NCBI GenBank assembly: GCA_022839445.1
Contig: JALHFC010000047.1
Span: 1-14,903, forward strand
Direction of reading: 5' to 3'
From: Pelotomaculum sp.
GTDB lineage: Bacteria > Bacillota > Desulfotomaculia > Desulfotomaculales > Pelotomaculaceae
DNA length: 14,903 bases
Shown here: positions 6,316 through 12,875 of the stretch, piece by piece
Layout: each line of letters begins with the position of its first letter
Numbering within the stretch: the stretch's first letter is position 1
Notes under the pieces: generated by a model
What the model was told of the DNA's origin: nothing
Databases searched by the model: none
Seen by the model: only the letters and a program-made list of their open reading frames with translations
Program-made: the position numbers and the translations under genes

Positions 6316-6714
6316 ATGGTTATGACCGATCCTGTTGCGGATTTTTTAACCCGTATACGTAATGCCAATACGGTTTATCACGATAAGGTGGAGGCGCCTG
6401 CTTCCAGGGTAAAAAAGGCCATTGCCAACATCCTGAGAGACGAAGGGTTCGTTAGGGATTGTGAATACGTTGACGACGGTAAACAAGGAATTATCAGGGT
6501 ATACCTTAAGTATGGCTCCAATAAGGAACGGGTGATAACGGGATTGAAGCGAATTTCCAAGCCGGGCCTAAGGGTTTACGCAAGAAAAGACGATGTGCCC
6601 AAGGTTTTAGGGGGACTAGGTATAGCCATTATCTCTACTTCAAAGGGGATTATGAGTGATAGAAGAGCCCGCAAGGAAGGCCTCGGGGGCGAAGTAATTT
6701 GTTACGTTTGGTAG
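6316..6714 (+). CDS. rpsH: 30S ribosomal protein S8
   Basis: S8 binds the central domain of 16S rRNA; in E. coli it also represses the spc operon by binding its mRNA. ATG 6316 gives MVMTDPVADFLTRIRNAN, the usual Firmicute start, with AAGGAGGT at 6299-6306. In-frame starts at 6295 and 6310 overlap or crowd that site. The product is 132 residues, full length, ending ISTSKGIMSDRRARKEGLGG then EVICYVW, the rRNA-binding signature. The 114-base gap before it holds no clear S8-binding hairpin that I could identify. Confidence 0.96.
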   Translation: MVMTDPVADFLTRIRNANTVYHDKVEAPASRVKKAIANILRDEGFVRDCEYVDDGKQGIIRVYLKYGSNKERVITGLKRISKPGLRVYARKDDVPKVLGGLGIAIISTSKGIMSDRRARKEGLGGEVICYVW

Positions 6715-6736
6715 TTTTTTGCAGGAGGTGTGTTAG

Positions 6737-7282
6737 ATGTCCAGGATCGGCAAGCAGCCTGTTCCGGTTCCAGCAGGGGTTGATGTGCAGATAGAGGGAA
6801 ACAAGGTTAGGATCAAGGGTCCGAAGGGGCAACTGGAAAAAGAGCTGCACGCAGACATGATCATTAAATATGGGGAAGGGCAGCTTACAGTCGAGCGACC
6901 GTCTGATAGTAAACAACACAGGTCGATGCACGGGCTGACCCGTACTCTGTTGAATAATATGGTGGTTGGTGTAACCGCAGGTTTTCAGAAAAATCTAGAA
7001 CTAGTCGGAGTCGGTTACCGCGCTTCCAAACAGGGCAACAAACTGGTATTGGCGGTAGGTTACTCCCACCCGGTAGAAATTGAGCCGGAACAGGGACTGG
7101 AAATTGAGGTCCCGGCGCCGAACAGGATCAGTGTCAAGGGTATTGACAAGGAAAAAGTCGGCGCGCTGGCGGCGGTCGTCCGTGCGACCCGGGAGGTAGA
7201 GCCTTATAAGGGTAAGGGTATCAAATACGAAGGTGAAGTAATCAGGCGCAAGGCCGGTAAAGCCGGCGCCAAAGGCAAATAA
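6737..7282 (+). CDS. rplF: 50S ribosomal protein L6
   Basis: L6 lies near the sarcin-ricin loop and the stalk base, where elongation factors bind. The 181-residue product has two copies of the L6 fold (about 1-80 and 85-165). It opens MSRIGKQPVPVPAGV and carries LELVGVGYRASKQGNKLVLA, GYSHPVEIE and the C-terminal signature EPYKGKGIKYEGEVIRRKAG. ATG 6737 follows GCAGGAGGTG. Full length, nothing unusual. Confidence 0.97.
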   Translation: MSRIGKQPVPVPAGVDVQIEGNKVRIKGPKGQLEKELHADMIIKYGEGQLTVERPSDSKQHRSMHGLTRTLLNNMVVGVTAGFQKNLELVGVGYRASKQGNKLVLAVGYSHPVEIEPEQGLEIEVPAPNRISVKGIDKEKVGALAAVVRATREVEPYKGKGIKYEGEVIRRKAGKAGAKGK

Positions 7283-7395
7283 TAAAAGGCCATAGTTTAA
7301 AAGTTTTTTAAGGTCAAAAACCGGGGCCAAGGCAGTTATTGTTATGCTATCAACCGGCGAAAGGCTTTAAGGGACGGGAAGGAGTGAATTGTGAC

Positions 7396-7983
7396 GTGCT
7401 GATAAAACCCGACCGTAAGGTCCTGCGGGCAAATAGGCATTTGAGGGTGCGCAAGAAAATACGCGGCACCACCCAGCGGCCCAGGCTGAATGTATTCCGC
7501 AGTATACAAAACATCTATGCCCAAATTATTGATGATGACCAAGGTAAAACGCTTGTAACGGCTTCGACCCTGTCGCCGGAGTTGAAAGGCAAGCTAACTT
7601 TTGGAGGCAATATTGCGGCAGCTACTGCCGTGGGCGAACTCCTGGCCGAAAAAGCCAAGGGAACCGGGGTTGAGAAGGTTGTGTTTGACCGTGCCGGATA
7701 CATCTACCACGGTCGGATAAAGGCTTTGGCAGAAGCCGCCCGGGCCGGTGTATGGGGACACACCTTCCTGGTATGTGTCGATACTGTGGTGGTGTCTTAC
7801 CTTCCGGGAAATTTACAGCGGTGCGTTTTGATTTTCTTAGGAGGGAAGGAATGTCCCCGATCGGGATGGTTTTTCGCGGTTAGGAGGAGTATCTCCGGTG
7901 GGGATGGGTACCTACTATCCTGGTACGTGTCGATACTGTGGTGGTGTTTAACCTTCCGGGAAATTTACAGCGGTGTGTTTTGA
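7396..7983 (+). CDS. rplR: 50S ribosomal protein L18 with a repeat-encoded C-terminal extension
   Basis: L18 brings 5S rRNA into the large subunit together with L5. GTG 7396 (MLIKPDRKVLRANRHLRVRK) is chosen for its family-like start and GGGAAGGAG at 7377-7384. Residues 1-119 are ordinary L18, with RPRLNVFRS, NIYAQIIDD, VVFDRAGYIYHGRIKALAEA and ARAGV. From codon 120 the frame enters the dispersed repeat (7753-8009) and stays open for about 76 more residues of W/V/L-rich, family-unrelated sequence to TGA 7981-7983, giving 195 aa instead of about 120. Removing the repeat together with one flanking TA would restore a stop soon after (GGT GTA GTG AAT GTG TAA). The 5S-binding body is intact, so the protein may work if the tail is tolerated or trimmed. 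Confidence 0.9.
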   Translation: MLIKPDRKVLRANRHLRVRKKIRGTTQRPRLNVFRSIQNIYAQIIDDDQGKTLVTASTLSPELKGKLTFGGNIAAATAVGELLAEKAKGTGVEKVVFDRAGYIYHGRIKALAEAARAGVWGHTFLVCVDTVVVSYLPGNLQRCVLIFLGGKECPRSGWFFAVRRSISGGDGYLLSWYVSILWWCLTFREIYSGVF

Positions 7984-8009
7984 TTTTCTTAGGAGGGAAG
8001 GAATGTCCC
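7753..8009 (+). repeat. Double copy of the dispersed repeat, inserted in the end of rplR
   Basis: The left end is TGGGGACACACCTTCC and the right end GGAAGGAATGTCCC, inverted repeats of each other with two mismatches in the inner part. TA lies directly on both sides (7751-7752 and 8010-8011), consistent with a two-base target duplication. Inside are two 92-bp units, 7766-7857 and 7918-8009, identical at 88 positions, 152 bases apart, separated by 60 bases starting CGATCGGGATGG. No transposase is encoded, so it looks like a non-autonomous REP- or MITE-type element moved by an enzyme elsewhere. Which enzyme family is unknown from this window. Confidence 0.8.
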
Positions 8010-8036
8010 TAGTGAATGTGTAAAGGAGGGAAGTTT

Positions 8037-8537
8037 ATGGCGAGGATTGACGCCAGCAAATTGGAGACGACTGAGAAAGTTGTATATATTAACCGTGTCG
8101 CCAAGGTTGTCAAGGGCGGGCGCAGGTTTAGCTTTTCCGCCCTCATGGTAGTGGGTGACGGCGCCGGGTACGTTGGCGCCGGATTAGGCAAGGCCGGTGA
8201 GGTTCCCGAAGCTATCCGCAAAGGAATAGAGGATGCTAAAAAATCATTGATCAAGGTCCCCATAGCCGGCACCACTATACCTCATGAAGTGACCGGGGTG
8301 TTTGGCGCGGGCAAGGTTCTTTTAAAACCGGCTGCTCCCGGTACCGGTGTGATCGCCGGCGGTCCGGTACGGGCTATCCTGGAACTGGCCGGGGTGCGGG
8401 ATATTCTTACCAAATCTTTGGGCTCCAACAACGCCAATAATATGGTACACGCTACATTGGAGGCGCTAAAAAGCTTAAAGACACCGGAAGAGGTTGCCCG
8501 GCTCAGGGGGAAGTCCGTCGAAGAACTGTTGGGCTAG
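8037..8537 (+). CDS. rpsE: 30S ribosomal protein S5
   Basis: S5 sits near the mRNA entry and the 530 loop and affects decoding accuracy. ATG 8037 (MARIDASKLETTEKVVYINR) follows AAAGGAGGG; the in-frame GTG at 8016 is upstream of that site and is rejected. The 166-residue product has the N-terminal dsRNA-binding-like domain (VAKVVKGGRRFSFSALMVVG, GYVGAGLGKAGEVPEAIRKG). The C-terminal domain carries LLKPAAPGTGVIAGGPVRAI and GSNNANNMVHATLEAL. It follows the repeat inserted in rplR, but its own ribosome binding site is intact. Confidence 0.97.
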   Translation: MARIDASKLETTEKVVYINRVAKVVKGGRRFSFSALMVVGDGAGYVGAGLGKAGEVPEAIRKGIEDAKKSLIKVPIAGTTIPHEVTGVFGAGKVLLKPAAPGTGVIAGGPVRAILELAGVRDILTKSLGSNNANNMVHATLEALKSLKTPEEVARLRGKSVEELLG

Positions 8538-8547
8538 GAGGGAAAAT

Positions 8548-8727
8548 ATGGCCAAGTTGAAGATTACCCTGGTCAGAAGCCTGATCGGTCGCCCGGAAGA
8601 CCAGCGGGTTACCGTGCGCACACTGGGTCTGACCAAAACGAACCAGACAGTGATCCAGGAAGATACACCGCAAACCAGGGGTATGATTAATAAAGTTGTA
8701 CATTTGGTTAAGGTCGAGGAAGCCTAG
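8548..8727 (+). CDS. rpmD: 50S ribosomal protein L30
   Basis: L30 is a small peripheral protein of the large subunit. The 59-residue product MAKLKITLVRSLIGRPEDQR...TVRTLGLTKTNQTV...MINKVVHLVKVEEA covers the whole family domain. ATG 8548 is ten bases after the rpsE stop, whose TAG is part of the TAGGAGGGA ribosome binding site. The order rpsE-rpmD-rplO is the standard one. Confidence 0.96.
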   Translation: MAKLKITLVRSLIGRPEDQRVTVRTLGLTKTNQTVIQEDTPQTRGMINKVVHLVKVEEA

Positions 8728-8741
8728 GGGAGGTGGAATTG

Positions 8742-9182
8742 GTGAAACTGCATGAATTAAAACCGGCCCCCGGATCCAGGAAAAATCCTACCCGTAAGGG
8801 GCAGGGGATTGGTTCGGGTCACGGCAAGACGGCCGGACGCGGTCACAAAGGGCAAAAGTCCCGCTCCGGCGGCGGTGTGCGCCCAGGTTTTGAAGGCGGT
8901 CAAATGCCGCTACAGCGCCGCTTGCCAAAGCGTGGATTTTATAACAGGTTTTCTAAAGATATCATAGCTGTCGATGTAAGCAGGTTAAACTGCTTTGCAG
9001 ACGGGGAGACCGTTACCCCGGATATGCTGTTGTCGGCCCGGATTATTAAGAGACTAGGCGACGGTGTTAAAATATTGGGTAACGGTAGCCTGGAAAAATC
9101 TCTAACCGTGCAGGCCCAGGCATTCAGCAAGACGGCAGAAGAAAAGATCATGGCTGCCGGCGGCAAAGCAGAGGTGGTTTAA
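8742..9182 (+). CDS. rplO: 50S ribosomal protein L15
   Basis: L15 binds 23S rRNA late in large-subunit assembly. GTG 8742 gives MKLHELKPAPGSRKNPTRKG, the family start, with GGGGAGGTGG upstream; the in-frame GTG at 8733 lies inside that site. The 146-residue product has the basic glycine-rich N-terminus GIGSGHGKTAGRGHKGQKSR and GFEGGQMPLQRRLPKRGF, then the C-terminal globular domain. Its stop touches the secY start. Confidence 0.96.
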   Translation: MKLHELKPAPGSRKNPTRKGQGIGSGHGKTAGRGHKGQKSRSGGGVRPGFEGGQMPLQRRLPKRGFYNRFSKDIIAVDVSRLNCFADGETVTPDMLLSARIIKRLGDGVKILGNGSLEKSLTVQAQAFSKTAEEKIMAAGGKAEVV

Positions 9183-10442
9183 TTGCTGGATAGTTTAAAG
9201 AATGCCCTTAAAGTTTCTGAATTAAAAACAAAGCTTTTGTACACGCTGGGCATGATCTTTATCTTCCGGTTAGGCGCCCATATTCCGGTACCCGGGGTCA
9301 ACACGGAAAGGTTTGCCGAGCTGGTCAGCAGCGGGATGATCTTTGGATTCTTTGACGTTATTTCCGGCGGCGCCTTTAAAAACTTTTCAATATTTGCCAT
9401 GAGTATCACACCATACATCAACGCCTCTATCATCATGTCACTTCTTCAGGTGGTTATTCCCCATCTTGAAAGATTGGCCAAAGAAGGCGAGGAAGGCCGC
9501 AAAAAGATTACTGAGTATACCCGTTATCTTACCGTGGCGCTGGCTTTTATTCAGGGGCTGGGTATGGTGCTTGGGGTTAAGGGTTCTTTGTACAATCCGG
9601 GGGTACTTGCTTTTATCATCACTGCTATCACCATTACTGCGGGGACCACATTCTTGATGTGGATGGGTGAGCAAATCACGGAGAAAGGTATCGGTAACGG
9701 TATCTCACTTCTGATTTTTGCAGGTATCGTATCGCGGGTACCCAGCGGTATAGGCAAGCTGGTTGAATATCTAAACGTGGGTACAGTCAACGTCTTAAGC
9801 CTTGTATTGCTTGTAGTTATCGGTGGATTGGTCATCGCCGGCGTAGTTGCGGTACAGGAAGGGCAGCGCCGCATTCCTGTCCAGTACGCCAAGCGTGTGG
9901 TCGGACGCAGGGTGTACGGCGGCCAGACGACCCACTTGCCCTTAAGGGTAAACCAGGCCGGAGTTATCCCGATTATTTTTGCGTCGTCACTTTTAATGTT
10001 TCCGGAGACCATTGTTAAAATGTTTCAAAACAGCGCGGTAGCGGTATTTTACGGTAAATTCCTGGGTTGGGGAACAGTAGGGCATACGCTGATGTACGCG
10101 TTGTTGATCGTTGGGTTTACGTATTTTTATACCGCTATAATTATGAATCCTGTTGATGTTGCCGACAACATTAAAAAGTACGGCGGGTTTATACCGGGGA
10201 TACGGCCGGGTAGACCGACTGCGGACTATATCACAAGGGTTATGGGCAGGATTACACTGTTCGGAGCGGTTTTCCTAGCGCTGATTGCCATCCTGCCGAG
10301 CTTTGTGCTTTTAGCAACCCAGATACCGAACATTTACTTCGGCGGCACCTCATTACTGATTGTTGTCGGGGTTGCGCTTGATACTATGAAGCAGATGGAA
10401 TCCCACTTGTTGATGCGCAGTTACCAGGGGTTCATTAAGTAG
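9183..10442 (+). CDS. secY: Preprotein translocase subunit SecY
   Basis: SecY is the channel of the Sec pathway in the cell membrane, moving unfolded proteins out or into the membrane with SecE, SecG and SecA. The 419-residue product shows about ten hydrophobic segments, the first near residues 17-36, with the plug region after it (FGFFDVISGGAFKNFSIFAM). Diagnostic loops are present: EKGIGNGISLLIFAGI (168-182), EGQRRIPVQYAKR (226-238), LRVNQAGVIPIIFASS (254-269), YGGFIPGIRPGRPT (333-346) and the terminal MESHLLMRSYQGFIK. The start is TTG 9183, immediately after the rplO stop, with GAGGTGG inside the rplO end. In most Firmicutes adk follows; here map does. Confidence 0.97.
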   Translation: MLDSLKNALKVSELKTKLLYTLGMIFIFRLGAHIPVPGVNTERFAELVSSGMIFGFFDVISGGAFKNFSIFAMSITPYINASIIMSLLQVVIPHLERLAKEGEEGRKKITEYTRYLTVALAFIQGLGMVLGVKGSLYNPGVLAFIITAITITAGTTFLMWMGEQITEKGIGNGISLLIFAGIVSRVPSGIGKLVEYLNVGTVNVLSLVLLVVIGGLVIAGVVAVQEGQRRIPVQYAKRVVGRRVYGGQTTHLPLRVNQAGVIPIIFASSLLMFPETIVKMFQNSAVAVFYGKFLGWGTVGHTLMYALLIVGFTYFYTAIIMNPVDVADNIKKYGGFIPGIRPGRPTADYITRVMGRITLFGAVFLALIAILPSFVLLATQIPNIYFGGTSLLIVVGVALDTMKQMESHLLMRSYQGFIK

Positions 10443-10450
10443 GTGGACCA

Positions 10451-11197
10451 ATGATAACCTGTAAATCAAGTAGGGAGCTTTCTTATATGCGGGATGCCGG
10501 GAGTATCGTGGGCAGGACACACGTAGAACTCGCCGGGGCGGTAAAGGCAGGTGTGACTACCCTGGAGTTGGACCGGTTGGCCGAGGAGTTTATTATTAAG
10601 TGCGGCGGTAGGCCTTCATTTAAAGGGCTATATGGGTTTCCTAGCTCTATCTGTACATCGGTAAACGAAGAGGTAGTACATGGTCTCCCGAGTTTAAGAA
10701 AATTAAAAAACGGTGATATTATCAGTATTGACATTGGTGCGGAAATAAATGGATATCATGGCGACAGTGCTGTTACCCACCCGGTAGGTGACATTAACAG
10801 CGATGCCATGGGTCTTTTAAAGGCAACTGAAGAATCGCTTTATAAGGGGATTGAACAGGCCAGGGCAGGCGCCAGGTTGTCCGATATCTCAAATGCCGTC
10901 CAGACCTGCGCGGAAAGTTACGGGTATTCGGTAGTGCGGGATTATGTGGGGCATGGGATCGGTAGGGCGATGCATGAGGATCCACAGGTACCTAACTTCG
11001 GCAAACCCGGAAGGGGGCCCAGGCTCAAGACAGGAATGACGTTAGCGATTGAACCAATGATTAATATGGGCACTTATGAAGTGCAGACTCTTTCAAACAA
11101 CTGGACGGTGGTAACTTTAGACGCAAACCTATCAGCCCATTTCGAGCATACCATTGCGATCAACGGTGACAAGCCGGAAATTCTGACAAAGCGGTAA
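10451..11197 (+). CDS. map: Type I methionine aminopeptidase
   Basis: It removes the initiator methionine from new proteins in the cytoplasm, using a two-metal centre. The 248-residue product has the pita-bread fold motifs and all five expected metal ligands: D94 (ISIDIGAEI), D105 (GYHGDSA), H168 (GHGIGRAMHEDPQVPN), E201 (LAIEPMIN) and E232 (HFEHTIAI). The substrate-contacting His is at 77 (VVHGLPS). ATG 10451 lies 8 bases after the secY stop, with AGGTGG overlapping that stop. There is no zinc-binding N-terminal extension. Confidence 0.97.
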   Translation: MITCKSSRELSYMRDAGSIVGRTHVELAGAVKAGVTTLELDRLAEEFIIKCGGRPSFKGLYGFPSSICTSVNEEVVHGLPSLRKLKNGDIISIDIGAEINGYHGDSAVTHPVGDINSDAMGLLKATEESLYKGIEQARAGARLSDISNAVQTCAESYGYSVVRDYVGHGIGRAMHEDPQVPNFGKPGRGPRLKTGMTLAIEPMINMGTYEVQTLSNNWTVVTLDANLSAHFEHTIAINGDKPEILTKR

Positions 11198-11233
11198 TAC
11201 ATCGTCACTTCGATTGCCGGGGAGAGATTTTAC

Positions 11234-11608
11234 GTGACGAAGCTAATTGAACATGAGGGAAAGTGCAAAGAAACCAGTAACCGGCAACCGGTTGCCGGTT
11301 GCCAGGTCGGGCATTTAGTTTCTTCCACTCGGGGCCGGGATTACGGTAGGTTCTACCTGGTGTTGGGGATTGAAGATGGACGTAGGGTCCGGGTGGCAGA
11401 CGGTGAAGTTCGTAAAGTAGAAAAGGCAAAAAGAAAAAACGTCAAGCACCTTAAGTTTTACGGTGTGACAGCGAATGAAGTGGCCGAAAAAGCGCTAAGT
11501 GGGAAAAAGATTGCCAACACGGATGTCCGAAATGAGCTAAAGAGTCTTGTTAATCAACTGTACGCCTGCAATACCGGCGGTAGCGCGGTTGCTCCACCGG
11601 GCAGGTAA
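11234..11608 (+). CDS. KOW-domain RNA-binding protein (L14e-like)
   Basis: Small KOW-domain proteins of this kind lie between map and infA in many Firmicutes and are thought to bind RNA; their exact role is not settled. The KOW-type region spans about residues 25-60 (VGHLVSSTRGRDYGRFYLVL...VRVADGEVRKVEK), followed by KRKNVKHLKF and a helical tail. GTG 11234 is preferred because GGGGAGAG lies eight bases upstream. Residues 11-23 are unusual: the DNA there holds a perfect 22-bp palindrome (11279-11300), suggesting that a small repeat was inserted and the N-terminus altered. An ATG at 11252 in another frame hits a stop after 21 residues and cannot make the KOW domain. Confidence 0.85.
   Translation: MTKLIEHEGKCKETSNRQPVAGCQVGHLVSSTRGRDYGRFYLVLGIEDGRRVRVADGEVRKVEKAKRKNVKHLKFYGVTANEVAEKALSGKKIANTDVRNELKSLVNQLYACNTGGSAVAPPGR
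11279..11300 (+). repeat. Perfect 22-bp palindrome inside the KOW gene
   Basis: The half-site AACCGGCAACC is followed at once by its reverse complement GGTTGCCGGTT, and the GGTTGCC word is repeated just beyond. It falls in the coding sequence for the variable N-terminus of the KOW protein. Such GC-rich palindromes are typical of small dispersed repeats; it could also act as an operator-like site or an RNA hairpin. Confidence 0.8.
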
Positions 11609-11651
11609 ATCAGTGCCCATTATATTTATAAGGAGGTTGGCTGGATCTCTA

Positions 11652-11870
11652 ATGTCAAAGCAAGATGTAATAGAGGTTGAAGGGACCGTTATTGAACTGT
11701 TGCCAAACGCTATGTTCCGCGTGCAGCTACAAAATGGCCACAAGGTATTGGCGCACGTTTCGGGAAAGATCAGGATGAATTTTATTCGGATTTTGGCCGG
11801 TGATCGGGTGATGGTGGAGCTTTCCCCATATGACTTAACCCGCGGCCGTATAGTGTACAGATACAAATAA
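11652..11870 (+). CDS. infA: Translation initiation factor IF-1
   Basis: IF-1 occupies the A site of the small subunit during initiation and supports IF-2 and IF-3. The 72-residue product is exactly the usual length, a single OB fold: MSKQDVIEVEGTVIELLPNA, FRVQLQNGHKVLAHVSGKIR, then GDRVMVELSPYDLTRGRIVYRY. ATG 11652 is used although AAGGAGGT at 11630-11637 is about 14 bases away, somewhat long. An in-frame TTG at 11637 overlaps that site and would add five residues. Confidence 0.97.
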   Translation: MSKQDVIEVEGTVIELLPNAMFRVQLQNGHKVLAHVSGKIRMNFIRILAGDRVMVELSPYDLTRGRIVYRYK

Positions 11871-11943
11871 TTGGTTGGCAGGAATGTAGTTAATTGGCGT
11901 TAGCGACAACTATTCAAATGAAACGGGATTGGAGGATTTTACG

Positions 11944-12057
11944 GTGAAAGTAAGACCGTCCGTTAAACCTATCTGTGAGAAGTGCAAGATTATCCGCAGA
12001 AAGGGCAAGGTCATGATAATTTGTGAAAATCCCAAGCACAAGCAAGTTCAAGGATAA
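11944..12057 (+). CDS. rpmJ: 50S ribosomal protein L36, zinc-binding form
   Basis: L36 is the smallest ribosomal protein, a zinc ribbon in the large subunit. The 37-residue product starts at GTG 11944 (MKVRPSVKPICEKCK) after TTGGAGG and keeps the zinc ligands C11, C14, C27 and H32 (CEKC...CENPKH). It lies between infA and rpsM, its standard place. The last residues (KQVQG) match the C+ type. Confidence 0.95.
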   Translation: MKVRPSVKPICEKCKIIRRKGKVMIICENPKHKQVQG

Positions 12058-12080
12058 AACGGGAGGTGTAAAATAAACAC

Positions 12081-12452
12081 ATGGCACGTATCGCAGGTGT
12101 CGACCTGCCAAGAGATAAACGGGTAGAAATCGCCCTCACCTATATTTTTGGCATCGGCAAGCCTACATCCCAGGATATACTTGCCCAAACCGGTGTTAAC
12201 CCGGATACCAGGGTGAAAAGCCTAACTGAAGATGAAATAAACAGGTTGCGGGATGTAATAGAGAAAAATATCAAGGTGGAGGGAGACCTTCGCCGGGAAA
12301 TTGCTTTAAATATTAAACGCCTAATTGAAATAGGCTCATACCGGGGCTTAAGGCATCGCCGCGGCATGCCCTTGCGGGGCCAGCGGACCAAGACCAATGC
12401 CAGGACGCGTAAAGGTCCGCGCAAAACAGTCGGTATCCGCAGGAAAAAATAA
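12081..12452 (+). CDS. rpsM: 30S ribosomal protein S13
   Basis: S13 forms inter-subunit bridges and contacts P-site tRNA in the small-subunit head. The 123-residue product begins MARIAGVDLPRDKRVEIALT and carries the helix-two-turn-helix GIGKPTSQDIL, the SYRGLRHRRGMPLRGQRTKT signature and the basic tail ARTRKGPRKTVGIRRKK. ATG 12081 follows GGGAGGTG. It opens the alpha part of the cluster. Confidence 0.97.
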   Translation: MARIAGVDLPRDKRVEIALTYIFGIGKPTSQDILAQTGVNPDTRVKSLTEDEINRLRDVIEKNIKVEGDLRREIALNIKRLIEIGSYRGLRHRRGMPLRGQRTKTNARTRKGPRKTVGIRRKK

Positions 12453-12471
12453 TGCAAAAGGAGGTTTTTAA

Positions 12472-12861
12472 ATGGCGCGTCGCGTAACCAGGACAAAAAA
12501 GCGTGAGCGCAAAAATATAGAATCTGGTGTCGCTCACATCAAATCCACTTTCAATAACACTGTTGTTACCATTACCGACATTAAAGGCAATACCATTTCC
12601 TGGGCCAGCGCAGGCGGGGTCGGCTTTAAGGGTTCCAGGAAAAGCACCCCCTTTGCCGCTCAGATGGCGGCTGAAAATGCGGCAAAAGAGGCCATGGAGC
12701 ATGGCCTAAAAGAAGTGGAAGTAATGGTTAAAGGGCCGGGTTCGGGCCGGGAGGCGGCTATCCGTTCGCTCCAAGCGGCCGGTCTTGAGGTAAACATGAT
12801 CAAAGATGTCACTCCTATTCCACATAACGGTTGCCGGCCACCTAAGCGCCGGAGAGTTTAA
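12472..12861 (+). CDS. rpsK: 30S ribosomal protein S11
   Basis: S11 lies on the platform of the small subunit near the mRNA exit and the E site. The 129-residue product has GVAHIKSTFNNTVVTITDIK, the GVGFKGSRKSTPFAAQMAAE motif, VMVKGPGSGREAAIRSLQAA and the terminal TPIPHNGCRPPKRRRV, all standard. ATG 12472 follows AAAAGGAGG. Confidence 0.97.
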   Translation: MARRVTRTKKRERKNIESGVAHIKSTFNNTVVTITDIKGNTISWASAGGVGFKGSRKSTPFAAQMAAENAAKEAMEHGLKEVEVMVKGPGSGREAAIRSLQAAGLEVNMIKDVTPIPHNGCRPPKRRRV

Positions 12862-12875
12862 GGAGGTGCGCCGGA

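Noticed and set aside
7283..7395. Promoter in the rplF-rplR gap
   Set aside because: AT-rich patches exist, but I found no -35/-10 pair with good spacing.
7753..7983. Separate small gene within the rplR repeat
   Set aside because: The open frame is simply the continuation of rplR. The near-identical second unit is not read in the same way, and nothing in the residues suggests a domain.
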